DNA of 64,000 bases, from assembly GCA_937958995.1 (NCBI GenBank), contig CALGAP010000004.1:204548-268547 (forward strand), read 5' to 3'. A program made the position numbers and the translations under genes. Shown here in pieces: positions 16,948 through 25,771 of the stretch (positions are counted from its first letter, which is position 1; each line of letters begins with the position of its first letter). The notes under the pieces were generated by a model. The model did not search any database, was not told the DNA's origin, and saw only the letters and a list, made by a program, of their open reading frames with translations. The DNA comes from an uncultured Chitinophagaceae bacterium. GTDB lineage: Bacteria; Bacteroidota; Bacteroidia; Chitinophagales; Chitinophagaceae.

Positions 16948-18024
16948 TTAAACAAGAGTTTCTTCCTTTATTTCAACCTCTTTCTTCATTGGCCGGGATG
17001 AAAGGTTTTTAACTTTAAGGATGGTGAGAAATGAACCGCCGTCGGGCATATACTTAAACTCGTGGCGACCGTGGTAAATAATTTCAAGCCGCTTGCGCAC
17101 ATTTTCCAGTCCGATGCCCTTGTTGGTGGTGGCGGGTCTGCCTTTCCGGGGTTCAAAACTGTTTTCGATCTTCACCGATAACCATTCTTCTTTAATGGAT
17201 ATATCGATGCGGATCCAGTTGTTGCCGATATTACAAATGCCGTGTTTAAAGCTGTTTTCAACGAGCGGCAGCAGCAATAACGGCGTGATGTAAAAGCCTT
17301 CCACATCATCAAATACATTCATGCTTATATCGAGCCGGTCGCCATAGCGGATCTTTTCCAGCTCGATATAATTATTTACGTAATCCAGTTCCTGTTTCAG
17401 CGGTATCATATGCTGTTTGCTATCGTACAGCATATAGCTTAGCAAGGCCGACAGCCGGTAGATCATTTCCGACGTGCGCGAATTATTTTGAACAGAGAAA
17501 GAATAGATATTGTTGAGCGTGTTAAAAATAAAATGAGGCTGCACCTGCGATTTCAGCAGTTCCAGTTGTGCTTCAATTTTATCTTTCTGAAGCGCCTGCG
17601 TTTTTCGCTGTTGCTCGTACCAGGCACGCATAAAATAAAACATGGCATAGAAGCCGGTGATCGTGTAAATGCTTACGCCTTCAATCAATATTTTGGGAAA
17701 CCATAACAGGTTTTGTTTTGAATCGGGATAATAGAGAGGATAGGTGTAGTAATAATTAAAGCAGCGGCGCAGCATGACGAAGAAAATCACACTCAACGCA
17801 AACCATATCCAGAATGTGGTTTTTTTCCCTTTCAGGAAATAATTTTTTACCAGCACATGTACGGTTATATAAGAAGCAAAGAAAGTGATGGGCACAATGG
17901 CTGATGCATTGATGAAATACCGTTCGTATTCGCAGTTGATGGCCGCTGGCCCCAGCCATTCGTACAGGAAATAGAGGCCCCAGAAGATGGAAGCGTAGAT
18001 TATATTTTTCTTGATCACCAGCAT
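16948..18024 (-). CDS. LytS/YpdA-type sensor histidine kinase
   Basis: Four membrane helices fill residues 1-140, followed by a short coiled linker and a His_kinase domain with QVQPHFIFNTLNNIYS, phospho-acceptor H164. The ATPase domain follows, with N-box LPLVENSFKHG and G-box NKGIGLENVRKRL. No extracellular sensor domain is visible, so it may sense a membrane signal. The longest frame starts with TTG at 18054, but I prefer ATG 18024, which has AGGTGAT about 10 bases upstream. It is cotranscribed with the LytTR regulator. Confidence 0.9.
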   Translation of the reverse strand: MLVIKKNIIYASIFWGLYFLYEWLGPAAINCEYERYFINASAIVPITFFASYITVHVLVKNYFLKGKKTTFWIWFALSVIFFVMLRRCFNYYYTYPLYYPDSKQNLLWFPKILIEGVSIYTITGFYAMFYFMRAWYEQQRKTQALQKDKIEAQLELLKSQVQPHFIFNTLNNIYSFSVQNNSRTSEMIYRLSALLSYMLYDSKQHMIPLKQELDYVNNYIELEKIRYGDRLDISMNVFDDVEGFYITPLLLLPLVENSFKHGICNIGNNWIRIDISIKEEWLSVKIENSFEPRKGRPATTNKGIGLENVRKRLEIIYHGRHEFKYMPDGGSFLTILKVKNLSSRPMKKEVEIKEETLV

Positions 18025-18220
18025 GGGCTGTAAATCACCTATAAATCTACTCAATTACGCTTGATAAGTTCGTACATATTTCGACGAACAACGATTTTAC
18101 GTGTCGAACGGCGAACTTGTGGTTTTTGGACGCCTTGCCGAAAAAGTCCAAAATTTGATCTAAATAGGCATTCCTGTTAGAAATAAAGCCTGTTGTTTTG
18201 TGATTCAAAAAAGTATAGCC

Positions 18221-18715
18221 ATGAAAGTTATTATTTTAACCAGTTTACTCGCGCTGTTGCTGGCGCCGGAACTGAAAGCGCAGGCCAGCCCGCCGGTGCA
18301 CAACAATGTAAAAGTGCTGAATCCCGGTAAGGGCTACATGAACTCGCTCAATACACGCGCGCTGCGCGATTTTCTGAAGAAGTATGAGAACGCTGCTGAT
18401 GTGGTATGGTATGCAGTGAAAGACGGTTTCGTGGTTCGCTTCCGCGTCGACAGCACTCACGGTCGCTCTGCATACGACAAAAGGGGTCAGTGGATCTATA
18501 CTATCAAGCAGTACAGCGAGAAGTTCATGCCACGGGATGTGCGTCATATTGTAAAAAGTTCATACTATGACTATGCCATCACGTTAGTGGAAGAAATTGA
18601 GCAGCCCAACCATCCTGTCCGATACCTGGTGCATATGCAGGATGAGGTGAGCTGGAAGAACGTGCTGATTTCGGATCGCAATATGGAGCTGGTTGAAGAC
18701 AAAAAGAAGCTTTGA
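18221..18715 (+). CDS. Small secreted protein, PepSY/BLIP-like pattern
   Basis: This 164-residue protein has a Sec signal peptide (MKVIILTSLLALLLAPELKAQA) and a mature domain with the pattern LRDFLKKYENAADVVWYAVKDGFVVRF, then YDKRGQWIYTI and YDYAITLVEEIE. This resembles small periplasmic PepSY-like (beta-lactamase-inhibitor-like) proteins common in Bacteroidota. A GTG at 18200 in frame is less likely than ATG 18221 because the signal peptide begins at the latter. It lies back to back with a LytTR sensor kinase and ends at a strong terminator. The 149-residue protein at 30458 shows the same pattern beside a second LytTR system. Function unknown. Confidence 0.72.
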   Translation: MKVIILTSLLALLLAPELKAQASPPVHNNVKVLNPGKGYMNSLNTRALRDFLKKYENAADVVWYAVKDGFVVRFRVDSTHGRSAYDKRGQWIYTIKQYSEKFMPRDVRHIVKSSYYDYAITLVEEIEQPNHPVRYLVHMQDEVSWKNVLISDRNMELVEDKKKL

Positions 18716-18725
18716 GAGGCAAGCC

Positions 18726-18786
18726 AGGCGGGTGTAGAGGTAGTACTCCAGGGAGTATTATGGCAGCAGGGCACCCGCCTTTTTTT
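18726..18786 (+). terminator. Strong intrinsic terminator
   Basis: AGGCGGGTG (18726-18734) pairs perfectly with CACCCGCCT (18772-18780), and a T run follows at once. An inner TACTCC/GGAGTA dyad sits in the loop. It ends the small secreted protein transcript and reaches the 3' end of the convergent fabH gene. Confidence 0.85.
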
Positions 18787-19834
18787 ACCATCTCAACAGT
18801 GCACTTGCCCAGGTGAAGCCGCTGCCGAATGCAGCCAGGCACACCAGGTCGCCGGGTTTCACTTTCCCTTCCTGCCAGGCCTCGCAGAGAGCAATGGGTA
18901 TAGATGCGGCCGTAGTATTTCCATATCGCTGAATATTGTTATACACCTGGTCTTCCCGCAAACCGAGTTGCTGCTGTACAAATTGCGCGATGCGCAGGTT
19001 AGCCTGGTGCGGCACCAGCAAATTGATATCCTGGGGCGTATAACCGTTCGCTTTGAGTGATTCTATGATCACTTCCGGAAATTTCACGATCGCTTTCTTA
19101 AACACTGCCGGACCGTCCATATTCGGAAATATCTGCGCTTTGTCGAGCATGGCATGACTCATAAACATTTCTCCCACTTCGGCCTCATCAAAGTCGGCAA
19201 GCTTTTCCGATGTCCAGTGATTGGCATGTGTACCGGGATTGTACATGGCGAGAATTTCTGCAAACTCGCCATCGCTGTGGAGGTGGGTGCTTAATATGCC
19301 TTCGTTTTCTTTTTCTGTGGGTTGCAGCACCACTGCTCCCGCGCCATCGCCGAAAATAACGCTCACGTTGCGCCCGCGTGTGCTGAAGTCGAGCCCGAAG
19401 GAATGTTTCTCGCTGCCGATCACGAGTATGTTTTTATACATGCCCGACCTGATAAACTGATCAGCCACGCTGAGTGCGTACACAAAGCCGCTGCACTGGT
19501 TGCGCACGTCTAATGCCCCCACTTCTTTCATTTTCAGCGCACGCTGTACCAGCACGCCGCAACCAGGAAAGTAATAATCGGGGCTGAGCGTGGCAAAAAC
19601 TATAAAATCAATTTCCTGTGGCGTGGTGCCTGCGCGCTCTATCGCTATTTTCGCCGCTTCCACGCCCAAGGTGGTGGTAGTTTCTTCAGTACGATGTGCA
19701 AAGCGTCGTTCTTTTATACCCGTGCGTTCCTGTATCCAGGCATCGCTGGTATCCATGTATTTGGTGAGATCATTATTGGTTACAACTTGTTTCGGTACAT
19801 ACATGCCGATGCCGGCGATGCGAGAACGGGTCAT
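18785..19834 (-). CDS. fabH: Beta-ketoacyl-ACP synthase III
   Basis: FabH condenses acetyl-CoA (or branched starter acyl-CoAs) with malonyl-ACP to begin fatty acid synthesis. The 349-residue protein shows the full family layout: GIGMYVPKQVVTN at the start, the nucleophile C114 in DVRNQCSGFVYAL, the His in LLVPHQANLRI and the Asn in QRYGNTTAASIP, and the terminal GSGFTWASALLRW. It is slightly longer than E. coli FabH. The gene is transcribed alone. An ACTTAAT-CA-ATTAAGT palindrome lies about 60 bases upstream of its start and could be a lipid-responsive operator. Starter specificity cannot be read from the sequence. Confidence 0.92.
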   Translation of the reverse strand: MTRSRIAGIGMYVPKQVVTNNDLTKYMDTSDAWIQERTGIKERRFAHRTEETTTTLGVEAAKIAIERAGTTPQEIDFIVFATLSPDYYFPGCGVLVQRALKMKEVGALDVRNQCSGFVYALSVADQFIRSGMYKNILVIGSEKHSFGLDFSTRGRNVSVIFGDGAGAVVLQPTEKENEGILSTHLHSDGEFAEILAMYNPGTHANHWTSEKLADFDEAEVGEMFMSHAMLDKAQIFPNMDGPAVFKKAIVKFPEVIIESLKANGYTPQDINLLVPHQANLRIAQFVQQQLGLREDQVYNNIQRYGNTTAASIPIALCEAWQEGKVKPGDLVCLAAFGSGFTWASALLRW

Positions 19835-20273
19835 ATGGCTGATGGTTGTTTAAGGGCGGAATTTACGGAAGTTCGGGGCAATTTTTGTTAATACTTAATC
19901 AATTAAGTGAAGTGAGGAAAAAGGCCACCAGTGGGCAGCCCCAGTTCTCACAATATTGTTGTCAAACAGCAAAAAACTGTTTTTCTATTGTCGTCTTGAA
20001 CCTATATAAATCGTGTCCACTTAGATCCACAGACATTGCAGTTTTGATATAACCATCAACAACTCCTGTTTCACCTTTGGCCAGATATCTTTTTCATCCA
20101 CCAACGTATAAGTACACACGAAAATATTTTTTTAGTGAAGGAGTAAAACAATGGTGCTTCTTATGTAGCCATTTTTAAGAAATCTGAGCAATTAGATCAA
20201 GTTAGGTGTATTTCAAATCAAAAATTTTTCCGACTAGTCAATTTGAATTCTAATTTTGACTGAATTTCTATAT
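19835..20273. other. Gene-free stretch between fabH and the DUF1543 gene
   Basis: This AT-rich gap holds the fabH-proximal palindrome ACTTAAT-CA-ATTAAGT (19893-19908) and an AAACAG/CTGTTT hairpin followed by T residues (19964-19984). On the minus strand a start-less open frame (20021-20130) reads protein-like (LVDEKDIWPKVKQELL). It could be a decayed gene end. A TAATTTTG box at 20251-20258 lies just before the DUF1543 start but lacks a properly spaced TTG. Confidence 0.35.
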
Positions 20274-20837
20274 ATGGAAAATAATTCTCCCAAACTCTTC
20301 ATGCTCCTACTCGGTTGCAAACCACCAGGCCGCAATACCGAGCAACACGATATATTTTTCGGTATCGCTAATTCGCTTCCCGAACTCAAACCCGCTATCG
20401 AAGCATTCTGGCCCGAGAATGAAGGCCGCATGCATATAGACTCATGGCGCGAAGTGACGGCAGTCGACGGGTTCAACATAACCATCGAAAAGCGCGACCA
20501 AAACGCAGTCGCCACGCCAAACAAACTTTTCTTCATCAACCTCGGCGGATACAAACCCAACGACCTGGAAGAGTATCATTACAAACTACTGGCCGTTGCA
20601 GCAGACAAAGGAAAAGCCGTTGAAGCCGCTAAACAAACCGCATTTTATAAACATTGCGGCTTCCCGGGGGCAGTTTCTCATATTGACGATAAGTATGGAA
20701 TTGACGTGGATGATATTTACGAGATAGAAGATATTTTACCGGGGGATATAAAAAAGCAATATCGAATTGTGATCACTCCCGGCGCAGATAAAGAAGATGA
20801 GCTGCACATTGGATATCTCAAACTTTCAAAACTTTAG
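20274..20837 (+). CDS. DUF1543 domain-containing protein
   Basis: This 187-residue cytoplasmic protein matches the DUF1543 pattern: LFMLLLGCKPPGRNTEQHDIFF near the N-terminus and then WREVTAVDGFNITI. The C-terminal half repeats the theme with KLFFINLGGYKPNDLEEYHYKLLAV, suggesting two related halves. No catalytic function is known to me. I use ATG 20274; an in-frame TTG at 20256 is less likely. Its stop codon interlocks with that of the convergent alpha/beta hydrolase gene (TTAG at 20834-20837). Confidence 0.8.
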   Translation: MENNSPKLFMLLLGCKPPGRNTEQHDIFFGIANSLPELKPAIEAFWPENEGRMHIDSWREVTAVDGFNITIEKRDQNAVATPNKLFFINLGGYKPNDLEEYHYKLLAVAADKGKAVEAAKQTAFYKHCGFPGAVSHIDDKYGIDVDDIYEIEDILPGDIKKQYRIVITPGADKEDELHIGYLKLSKL

Positions 20838-21832
20838 TTGGCGCTTAAACCAATCACCTCACTGAGAAACTTTTCGCTCTCCCTGATTACACCTTCCACA
20901 TCGCGGGAGCGTATGTATGAACTGATCACGTGATCGCCGGCATTGGGCATGGCAATCGCCCGCTTCAGGTGCGAAGGCGTGCCCAGCTCTTCAAACATTT
21001 CCTTCATGGCGCTTACCTTTACCGTGCTGTCCTGGTGCACTTCGTCTTTGTAGTAATACAACATCAGCGTGGGTTGTTTCACTTTCTGGAAAGTCTGTTT
21101 TGTCATCGCAGTTTCCAAAAACTCTTCCAGCGCCACCACCGCTTCCAGGCGGTAACGGTCGTACCAATATTGCCGATAGATGTCGCGGGTGTCTTTTTTG
21201 CTGACTACATATTTCGAACCCAGCACCAGGCGGGCTATCTGCAAACCCCAGGGATTGTTTGCGAGCCAGGCATTGGGATCGTTGATGGCAATATTGGGAG
21301 AATATAAGATCAACGCTTTTATTTCGGGATGCTCGGCCGCCAGTTTCAGGGCAAGACTGGCGCCGGTAGAACAACCAATCAGGATAACCGTATCGCCGAG
21401 TTGCTGGCCAATGGCTAGCGCTTCTTTCGCAGATTCCCAGTACCGGTCGACAGTAAGATTCACCATAGCTTCGGAAGTATCGATGCCATGATCGGCCAGG
21501 CGGGAGAGAAATAAATTGCAGTTGAATTTCTTCGCCAGCTCGCGGTGCACTGGTTCGCCTTCGGCCTGCGAGGCGCCAAATCCGTGGAGATATACCATTG
21601 AGTAACTGGTTCTGTTCTTTATACTGTCGTTGGCCCAGATGATACGCGCCTGGTTGTCGGGTTTTATCTTATGACGGGCTTCGCGACGGGATACATAATC
21701 CTCCAGCTGGTGTGCACTGCCGGGTACATGCGGCATCTCGGGGCTATATTCGGGCCCGGCAGGCCGGGGACCGCCCAGGTATGCAATCGTCAGGATAAGA
21801 ATGGCCATCACCAGCCATTTGGTCTTCCGCAT
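20834..21832 (-). CDS. Alpha/beta hydrolase, membrane-anchored or secreted
   Basis: This 332-residue hydrolase has an N-terminal hydrophobic helix (residues 6-20) that acts as signal or anchor. The fold is shown by the oxyanion turn HGFGAS (83-88), the nucleophile elbow G-C-S155-T-G-A-S in VILIGCSTGASLAL, an acidic residue in LYYYKDEVHQD and the terminal His in NAGDHVISS. The nucleophile elbow has Cys before the Ser, as in some carboxylesterases and lipases. The protein likely acts on esters at the cell envelope; the substrate is unknown. It is divergent from the DUF2905 gene. Confidence 0.8.
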   Translation of the reverse strand: MRKTKWLVMAILILTIAYLGGPRPAGPEYSPEMPHVPGSAHQLEDYVSRREARHKIKPDNQARIIWANDSIKNRTSYSMVYLHGFGASQAEGEPVHRELAKKFNCNLFLSRLADHGIDTSEAMVNLTVDRYWESAKEALAIGQQLGDTVILIGCSTGASLALKLAAEHPEIKALILYSPNIAINDPNAWLANNPWGLQIARLVLGSKYVVSKKDTRDIYRQYWYDRYRLEAVVALEEFLETAMTKQTFQKVKQPTLMLYYYKDEVHQDSTVKVSAMKEMFEELGTPSHLKRAIAMPNAGDHVISSYIRSRDVEGVIRESEKFLSEVIGLSAN

Positions 21833-21865
21833 GCACTAATTTTGAAAGTAATTTAATGAAATGAT

Positions 21866-22093
21866 ATGAGCCCTGATACCGGAAAGGTAATTATGTTTAT
21901 AGGCGGAGCCATTGTAGTGATCGGACTGATCATCTATTTTTTTCACGACAAACTCCACTGGATCGGGCGGTTGCCCGGCGATATTCGTATCGAAAAAGAA
22001 AACTTCAGGTTCTATTTTCCCATCACCACCATGATCCTGTTCAGCGTAGTCATCAGCATTGTCATCAGGCTGTTCAGGAAATTCTTTACATGA
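21866..22093 (+). CDS. DUF2905 small membrane protein
   Basis: This 75-residue protein has two hydrophobic helices (GKVIMFIGGAIVVIGLIIYFF and the C-terminal TTMILFSVVISIVIRL) separated by the conserved hydrophilic loop WIGRLPGDIRIEKENFRFYFP, which is the DUF2905 signature. Function unknown. The gene overlaps the convergent oxidoreductase gene by 8 bases. Confidence 0.88.
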   Translation: MSPDTGKVIMFIGGAIVVIGLIIYFFHDKLHWIGRLPGDIRIEKENFRFYFPITTMILFSVVISIVIRLFRKFFT

Positions 22094-23456
22094 TCACATC
22101 CGCTACTTTTTTCTCCAGCCTGCTTTTTTCTGCCATAAAACACATGATGTGACTTTCTATCGAAACGTCGATAGTAGAGGTGAGCAGGTTAGGATCCTGC
22201 TTACTCACCGCCTGCACAAAATTCGCCATCAGCCTCCAGTCGCCGCCGCCGTGATGGTCGGTATTCAACTGCCAGCCGGTCTGAACCCCTGTGCGGAAAT
22301 CGGTGAGTGTAAAGCTCGTCATATCACCAACAATATCGCCCATGCTGCCCATTACGCGCGTTCTGCGGCCGGCGTATGAGGTGAGTCCTTCCATGGAAAA
22401 CGAAGCCGTGATGCCTTCATCAAACAGAATATTACTCACATAATGATCGGGCTGATCATTGTCCATGCGATACACACAACGGCCATAGTCGGTAGTGCGT
22501 AAGTATTCCAAAATAGCATCATCTCTCTTCTTCGGATCTTCTGGCAGGTCAAACACGTACAAACGCTGATGATTGCGATGATAAATTTTTAATGCAGAAA
22601 AAGGACAGGTTGCTTCCACCGCGCAGCCATTGATACAACGATCGGTGCTGCCCTCGGGCGCATTTTCTTTTCTGAACCATTTCAGGTTACCAAAAGCAGT
22701 GACCGAGCGGCTGGGCTTGCCTACAATCCAACGCAGGATGTCCATATCGTGACAACTCTTGGCGAGAATAATAGGAGTGGTTTCTTTACTATTGTGCCAG
22801 TTGCCCCTCACATAGCTATGGGCCATATGCACATGCTCTATCGGTTCAAAATGATCGAAGCTGATCACTTCGCCGATGGCGCCCGATTGCACCAGCTCGC
22901 GCAGTTTTATGAAATAGGGCGCATAACGCAACACGTGACAAACGGCTACGATGCGTCCCGTTTTCTTGGTGAGCTCCAATATATCGCGGCATTCCTGCTC
23001 GCTGGGTGAAATGGGTTTTTCCAACAGCACATCATAACCCATTTTCAGCGCCTGCATGCAGGGACCATAGTGCAGCCGGTCGGGCGTGGAAATGATAACC
23101 GCGTCGGCAAACTTGGGTTTTTTGAAAACATCTTCCCAGGTTTTGAACCTGTTGCCTGCGGGGATAGCATGCTTTTGTGCATAACGTTCATTGCGGGCAG
23201 CAATAGGTTCGGCTACGCCCACAATCCTGATATGATGCGGGTAGGCGGTAGCGTAATCACCATACACATTGCCGCGATTACCTGCGCCGAGCGTAATGGC
23301 CGTGATGGGTTTATCGGGTGGTTGGGGTAAAAAATCTTCTACCATAGGAATGGGGATAGGTTCCTGTGCAGCAATCCATTTGCTGATGGGAAGCGTGGCG
23401 CCCGCCGCTGCACCTAACTGCGCTAACATTTTACGACGGGATAGGTGTTTGTCCAT
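22086..23456 (-). CDS. Gfo/Idh/MocA family oxidoreductase with Tat-like signal
   Basis: This 456-residue NAD(P)-dependent oxidoreductase of the GFO/IDH/MocA group carries an N-terminal twin-arginine-like signal (S6-R7-R8-K-M-L, then AQLGAAAGATLPISKWIAA), so it is probably exported. The Rossmann motif reads ITLGAGNRGNVYGDYA, and EKPISPSEQE contains the family E-K-P catalytic Lys. A Cys-rich insert (DRCINGCAVEATCPFSA) near residue 280 recurs in relatives that act on sugars or cyclic polyols. The C-terminal alpha/beta domain includes NTDHHGGGDWRLM. The substrate is unknown, but sugar catabolism is usual for this type in Bacteroidota. Confidence 0.87.
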   Translation of the reverse strand: MDKHLSRRKMLAQLGAAAGATLPISKWIAAQEPIPIPMVEDFLPQPPDKPITAITLGAGNRGNVYGDYATAYPHHIRIVGVAEPIAARNERYAQKHAIPAGNRFKTWEDVFKKPKFADAVIISTPDRLHYGPCMQALKMGYDVLLEKPISPSEQECRDILELTKKTGRIVAVCHVLRYAPYFIKLRELVQSGAIGEVISFDHFEPIEHVHMAHSYVRGNWHNSKETTPIILAKSCHDMDILRWIVGKPSRSVTAFGNLKWFRKENAPEGSTDRCINGCAVEATCPFSALKIYHRNHQRLYVFDLPEDPKKRDDAILEYLRTTDYGRCVYRMDNDQPDHYVSNILFDEGITASFSMEGLTSYAGRRTRVMGSMGDIVGDMTSFTLTDFRTGVQTGWQLNTDHHGGGDWRLMANFVQAVSKQDPNLLTSTIDVSIESHIMCFMAEKSRLEKKVADVIM

Positions 23457-23608
23457 AGTTATTGAATTAAGCTTATTACAAGGTACACCAATTTCTCATT
23501 TGCTCGTTTCCACATCACTGGCATTGAACGCTTTAATTCACTTTTAATTGTGTCATAAATAAATGCCGTCTTTTCCAATTTAACCTTCCATTTGCCGTTG
23601 AATATTAG

Positions 23609-23616
23609 TACCTTTG
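23609..23616 (+). promoter_or_regulatory. Promoter -7 box for typA
   Basis: TACCTTTG (followed by CG) is a perfect TAnnTTTG box 60 bases before the typA start. TTG triplets upstream are not at the ideal spacing (nearest at 14 bases). The leader would carry a GTTGAC/GTCAAC hairpin (23637-23664). Confidence 0.5.
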
Positions 23617-23676
23617 CGCGCTCATTACAAAAGCGTGTTGACTGAAGACAAGTGAGACGTCAACCACCCAACAATT

Positions 23677-25488
23677 ATGAACATCAGAAATATAGCAATC
23701 ATTGCGCACGTTGACCATGGTAAGACCACCCTGGTAGACAAGATACTGCACGCCACAAAGGTGTTCAGGGAAAACCAGCAAACCGGTGAGCTGATCATGG
23801 ACAGCAATGACCTGGAAAGAGAGCGTGGTATCACCATCTTTAGTAAGAATGCTGCCGTTACTTACAACGGCGTTAAGATAAACGTGATCGATACCCCCGG
23901 CCACGCCGATTTTGGAGGTGAGGTAGAGAGGGTTTTGAAAATGGCCGACGGCGTTATCCTGCTGGTTGACGCGTTTGAAGGCCCCATGCCGCAAACAAGG
24001 TTTGTGTTGCAGAAAGCGCTTCAGCTGAACCTGCGCCCCATCGTGGTGATCAACAAAGTTGACAAACCCAACTGCCGCCCCGACGAAGTACACGACGCGG
24101 TATTTGAATTGTTCTTCAACCTGGACGCCACCGAACAACAGCTCGATTTCCCCACCTACTACGGAAGTGGAAAGAACGGCTGGTTCAATACATCGCTGGA
24201 GCCAACAGATAATATCACCCCATTGCTGGATGGTATTCTGGAATATGTGCCCGCCCCGAAAGTGGAAGAAGGCACTTTGCAAATGCAGATCACTTCGCTG
24301 GATTACTCCTCGTTCCTGGGCCGCATAGCTATTGGAAAAGTAACCCGCGGCGTGATCAGGGAAAACCAACCTATATCGCTCGTACAGGCCGATGGCACTA
24401 TCAAAAAATCGCGCGTTAAGGAATTGTATGTGTTTGAGGGTATGGGCAAAAAGAAAGTAACCGAAGTTACTGCCGGTGACCTTTGCGCGGTAGTAGGTCT
24501 TGAAGACTTCAACATCGGCGACACCATTGCCGATGCCGAAAACCCCGAAGCTTTACCTGTGATCAGCGTGGACGAGCCCACCATGAACATGCTGTTTTCC
24601 ATTAACAATTCGCCCTTTTATGGACGAGATGGAAAATTTGTAACCAGCCGCCACCTGCGCGACCGCCTGATGAAAGAAACTGAAAAGAACCTGGCCCTGC
24701 GCGTGCAGGATAGTGAAGGAGGCGAAAGCTTCCAGGTATACGGTCGTGGTATTCTGCACCTGGGCATCCTGATCGAAACCATGCGCCGCGAAGGCTATGA
24801 GCTTACCGTAGGTCAACCGCAGGTTATCATAAAAACCATCGATGGCAAAAAATGTGAACCTTATGAAATCCTGGTGGTGGATGTGCCCCAGGAATATGCC
24901 TCGAAAGTGATCGACCTGGTAACCCGCCGCAAAGGTGAACTGCATGTAATGGAAACCAAGGGTGAAATGCAGCACCTGGAATTTGAAATTCCTTCGCGTG
25001 GCTTGATTGGTTTGCGTACGCAAATGCTGACCAATACCGCCGGCGAAGCCGTGATGGCGCACCGCTTTATCGATTTCAAACCCTGGAAAGGACCGATCCC
25101 CGGTCGTAATAATGGTGTGCTGATTGCCAAACAGGCTGGTCAGACAACCGCCTATTCCATTGACAAATTGCAGGACCGCGGTTCGTTTTTTGTGGACCCG
25201 GGCGAAGAAGTATATGCCGGCCAGATTGTTGCCGAGCACATTAAGCCCGGCGACCTGGTGGTGAACGTAATTGAAGGCAAGAAGCTCACCAACATGCGCG
25301 CCAGCGGCAGCGATGGCACCGTGCACATCACCCCCAAGGTCCAGATGACCCTGGAAGAATGCATGGAATACATACAGCAGGATGAGTGCATCGAGGTGAC
25401 GCCCAATTTCATCCGCATGCGTAAAGTGATACTGGATGAAGAGGAGCGTAAGAAATTCCAGAAAATGCTGAAGACTGAAGAAGTATAA
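23677..25488 (+). CDS. typA: Translational GTPase TypA/BipA
   Basis: TypA is a ribosome-binding GTPase of the EF-G group that helps 50S assembly and stress or cold adaptation. The 603-residue protein has the G1 motif AHVDHGKTTL (10-19), switch I ERERGITI, G3 DTPGHADFGGEVER, G4 NKVDKPNCRP, then the EF-Tu-like domain 2, the EF-G domain V-like segment, and the BipA-specific C-terminal domain (RNNGVLIAKQAGQTTAYSI, FVDPGEEVYAGQIV). Length and all motifs are normal. It is a monocistronic gene with a TACCTTTG promoter element upstream and a strong terminator downstream. Confidence 0.97.
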   Translation: MNIRNIAIIAHVDHGKTTLVDKILHATKVFRENQQTGELIMDSNDLERERGITIFSKNAAVTYNGVKINVIDTPGHADFGGEVERVLKMADGVILLVDAFEGPMPQTRFVLQKALQLNLRPIVVINKVDKPNCRPDEVHDAVFELFFNLDATEQQLDFPTYYGSGKNGWFNTSLEPTDNITPLLDGILEYVPAPKVEEGTLQMQITSLDYSSFLGRIAIGKVTRGVIRENQPISLVQADGTIKKSRVKELYVFEGMGKKKVTEVTAGDLCAVVGLEDFNIGDTIADAENPEALPVISVDEPTMNMLFSINNSPFYGRDGKFVTSRHLRDRLMKETEKNLALRVQDSEGGESFQVYGRGILHLGILIETMRREGYELTVGQPQVIIKTIDGKKCEPYEILVVDVPQEYASKVIDLVTRRKGELHVMETKGEMQHLEFEIPSRGLIGLRTQMLTNTAGEAVMAHRFIDFKPWKGPIPGRNNGVLIAKQAGQTTAYSIDKLQDRGSFFVDPGEEVYAGQIVAEHIKPGDLVVNVIEGKKLTNMRASGSDGTVHITPKVQMTLEECMEYIQQDECIEVTPNFIRMRKVILDEEERKKFQKMLKTEEV

Positions 25489-25508
25489 TACAACTGAAAA
25501 AAATATCA

Positions 25509-25544
25509 AATGGTTGTCCGCGCATACGGGCAGCCATTTTTTTT
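25509..25544 (+). terminator. Intrinsic terminator of typA
   Basis: AATGGTTGTCCG (25509-25520) pairs with CGGGCAGCCATT (25527-25538) using two G-U wobbles, with a 6-base loop and a run of T residues to 25544. Confidence 0.85.
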
Positions 25545-25560
25545 GCCCTATACCCCGTTA

Positions 25561-25717
25561 ACTACTCAAATATTCCGCAAACCACTCAAAAATTTTGCAA
25601 TTGGCTCAATGAAATGGGTATTTATAGAGAGGAAAGTTAATTTTATATAGTTTCACTATAAGTGTTTCTCATTACCGGCAGTCCTGGTAACGGTCCTTAC
25701 TATAGCGATGATAGTAA
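25561..25717. promoter_or_regulatory. Tandem 20-bp repeats and dyads upstream of the large sensor kinase
   Basis: Two adjacent 20-base direct repeats (25561-25580, 25581-25600) match at 16 positions (ACyACTCAAA core), and a partial third CTCAAT follows. Downstream lie two perfect dyads: TATAGT-TTC-ACTATA (25646-25660) and TTACTAT/ATAGTAA (25697-25717). The repeat period of two helical turns suggests a protein-binding array controlling the downstream two-component genes. Confidence 0.5.
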
Positions 25718-25771
25718 CTGATAGCAACTAAACTCTACAGCTTTATCTTACATTAATTCGATTGACGACGT

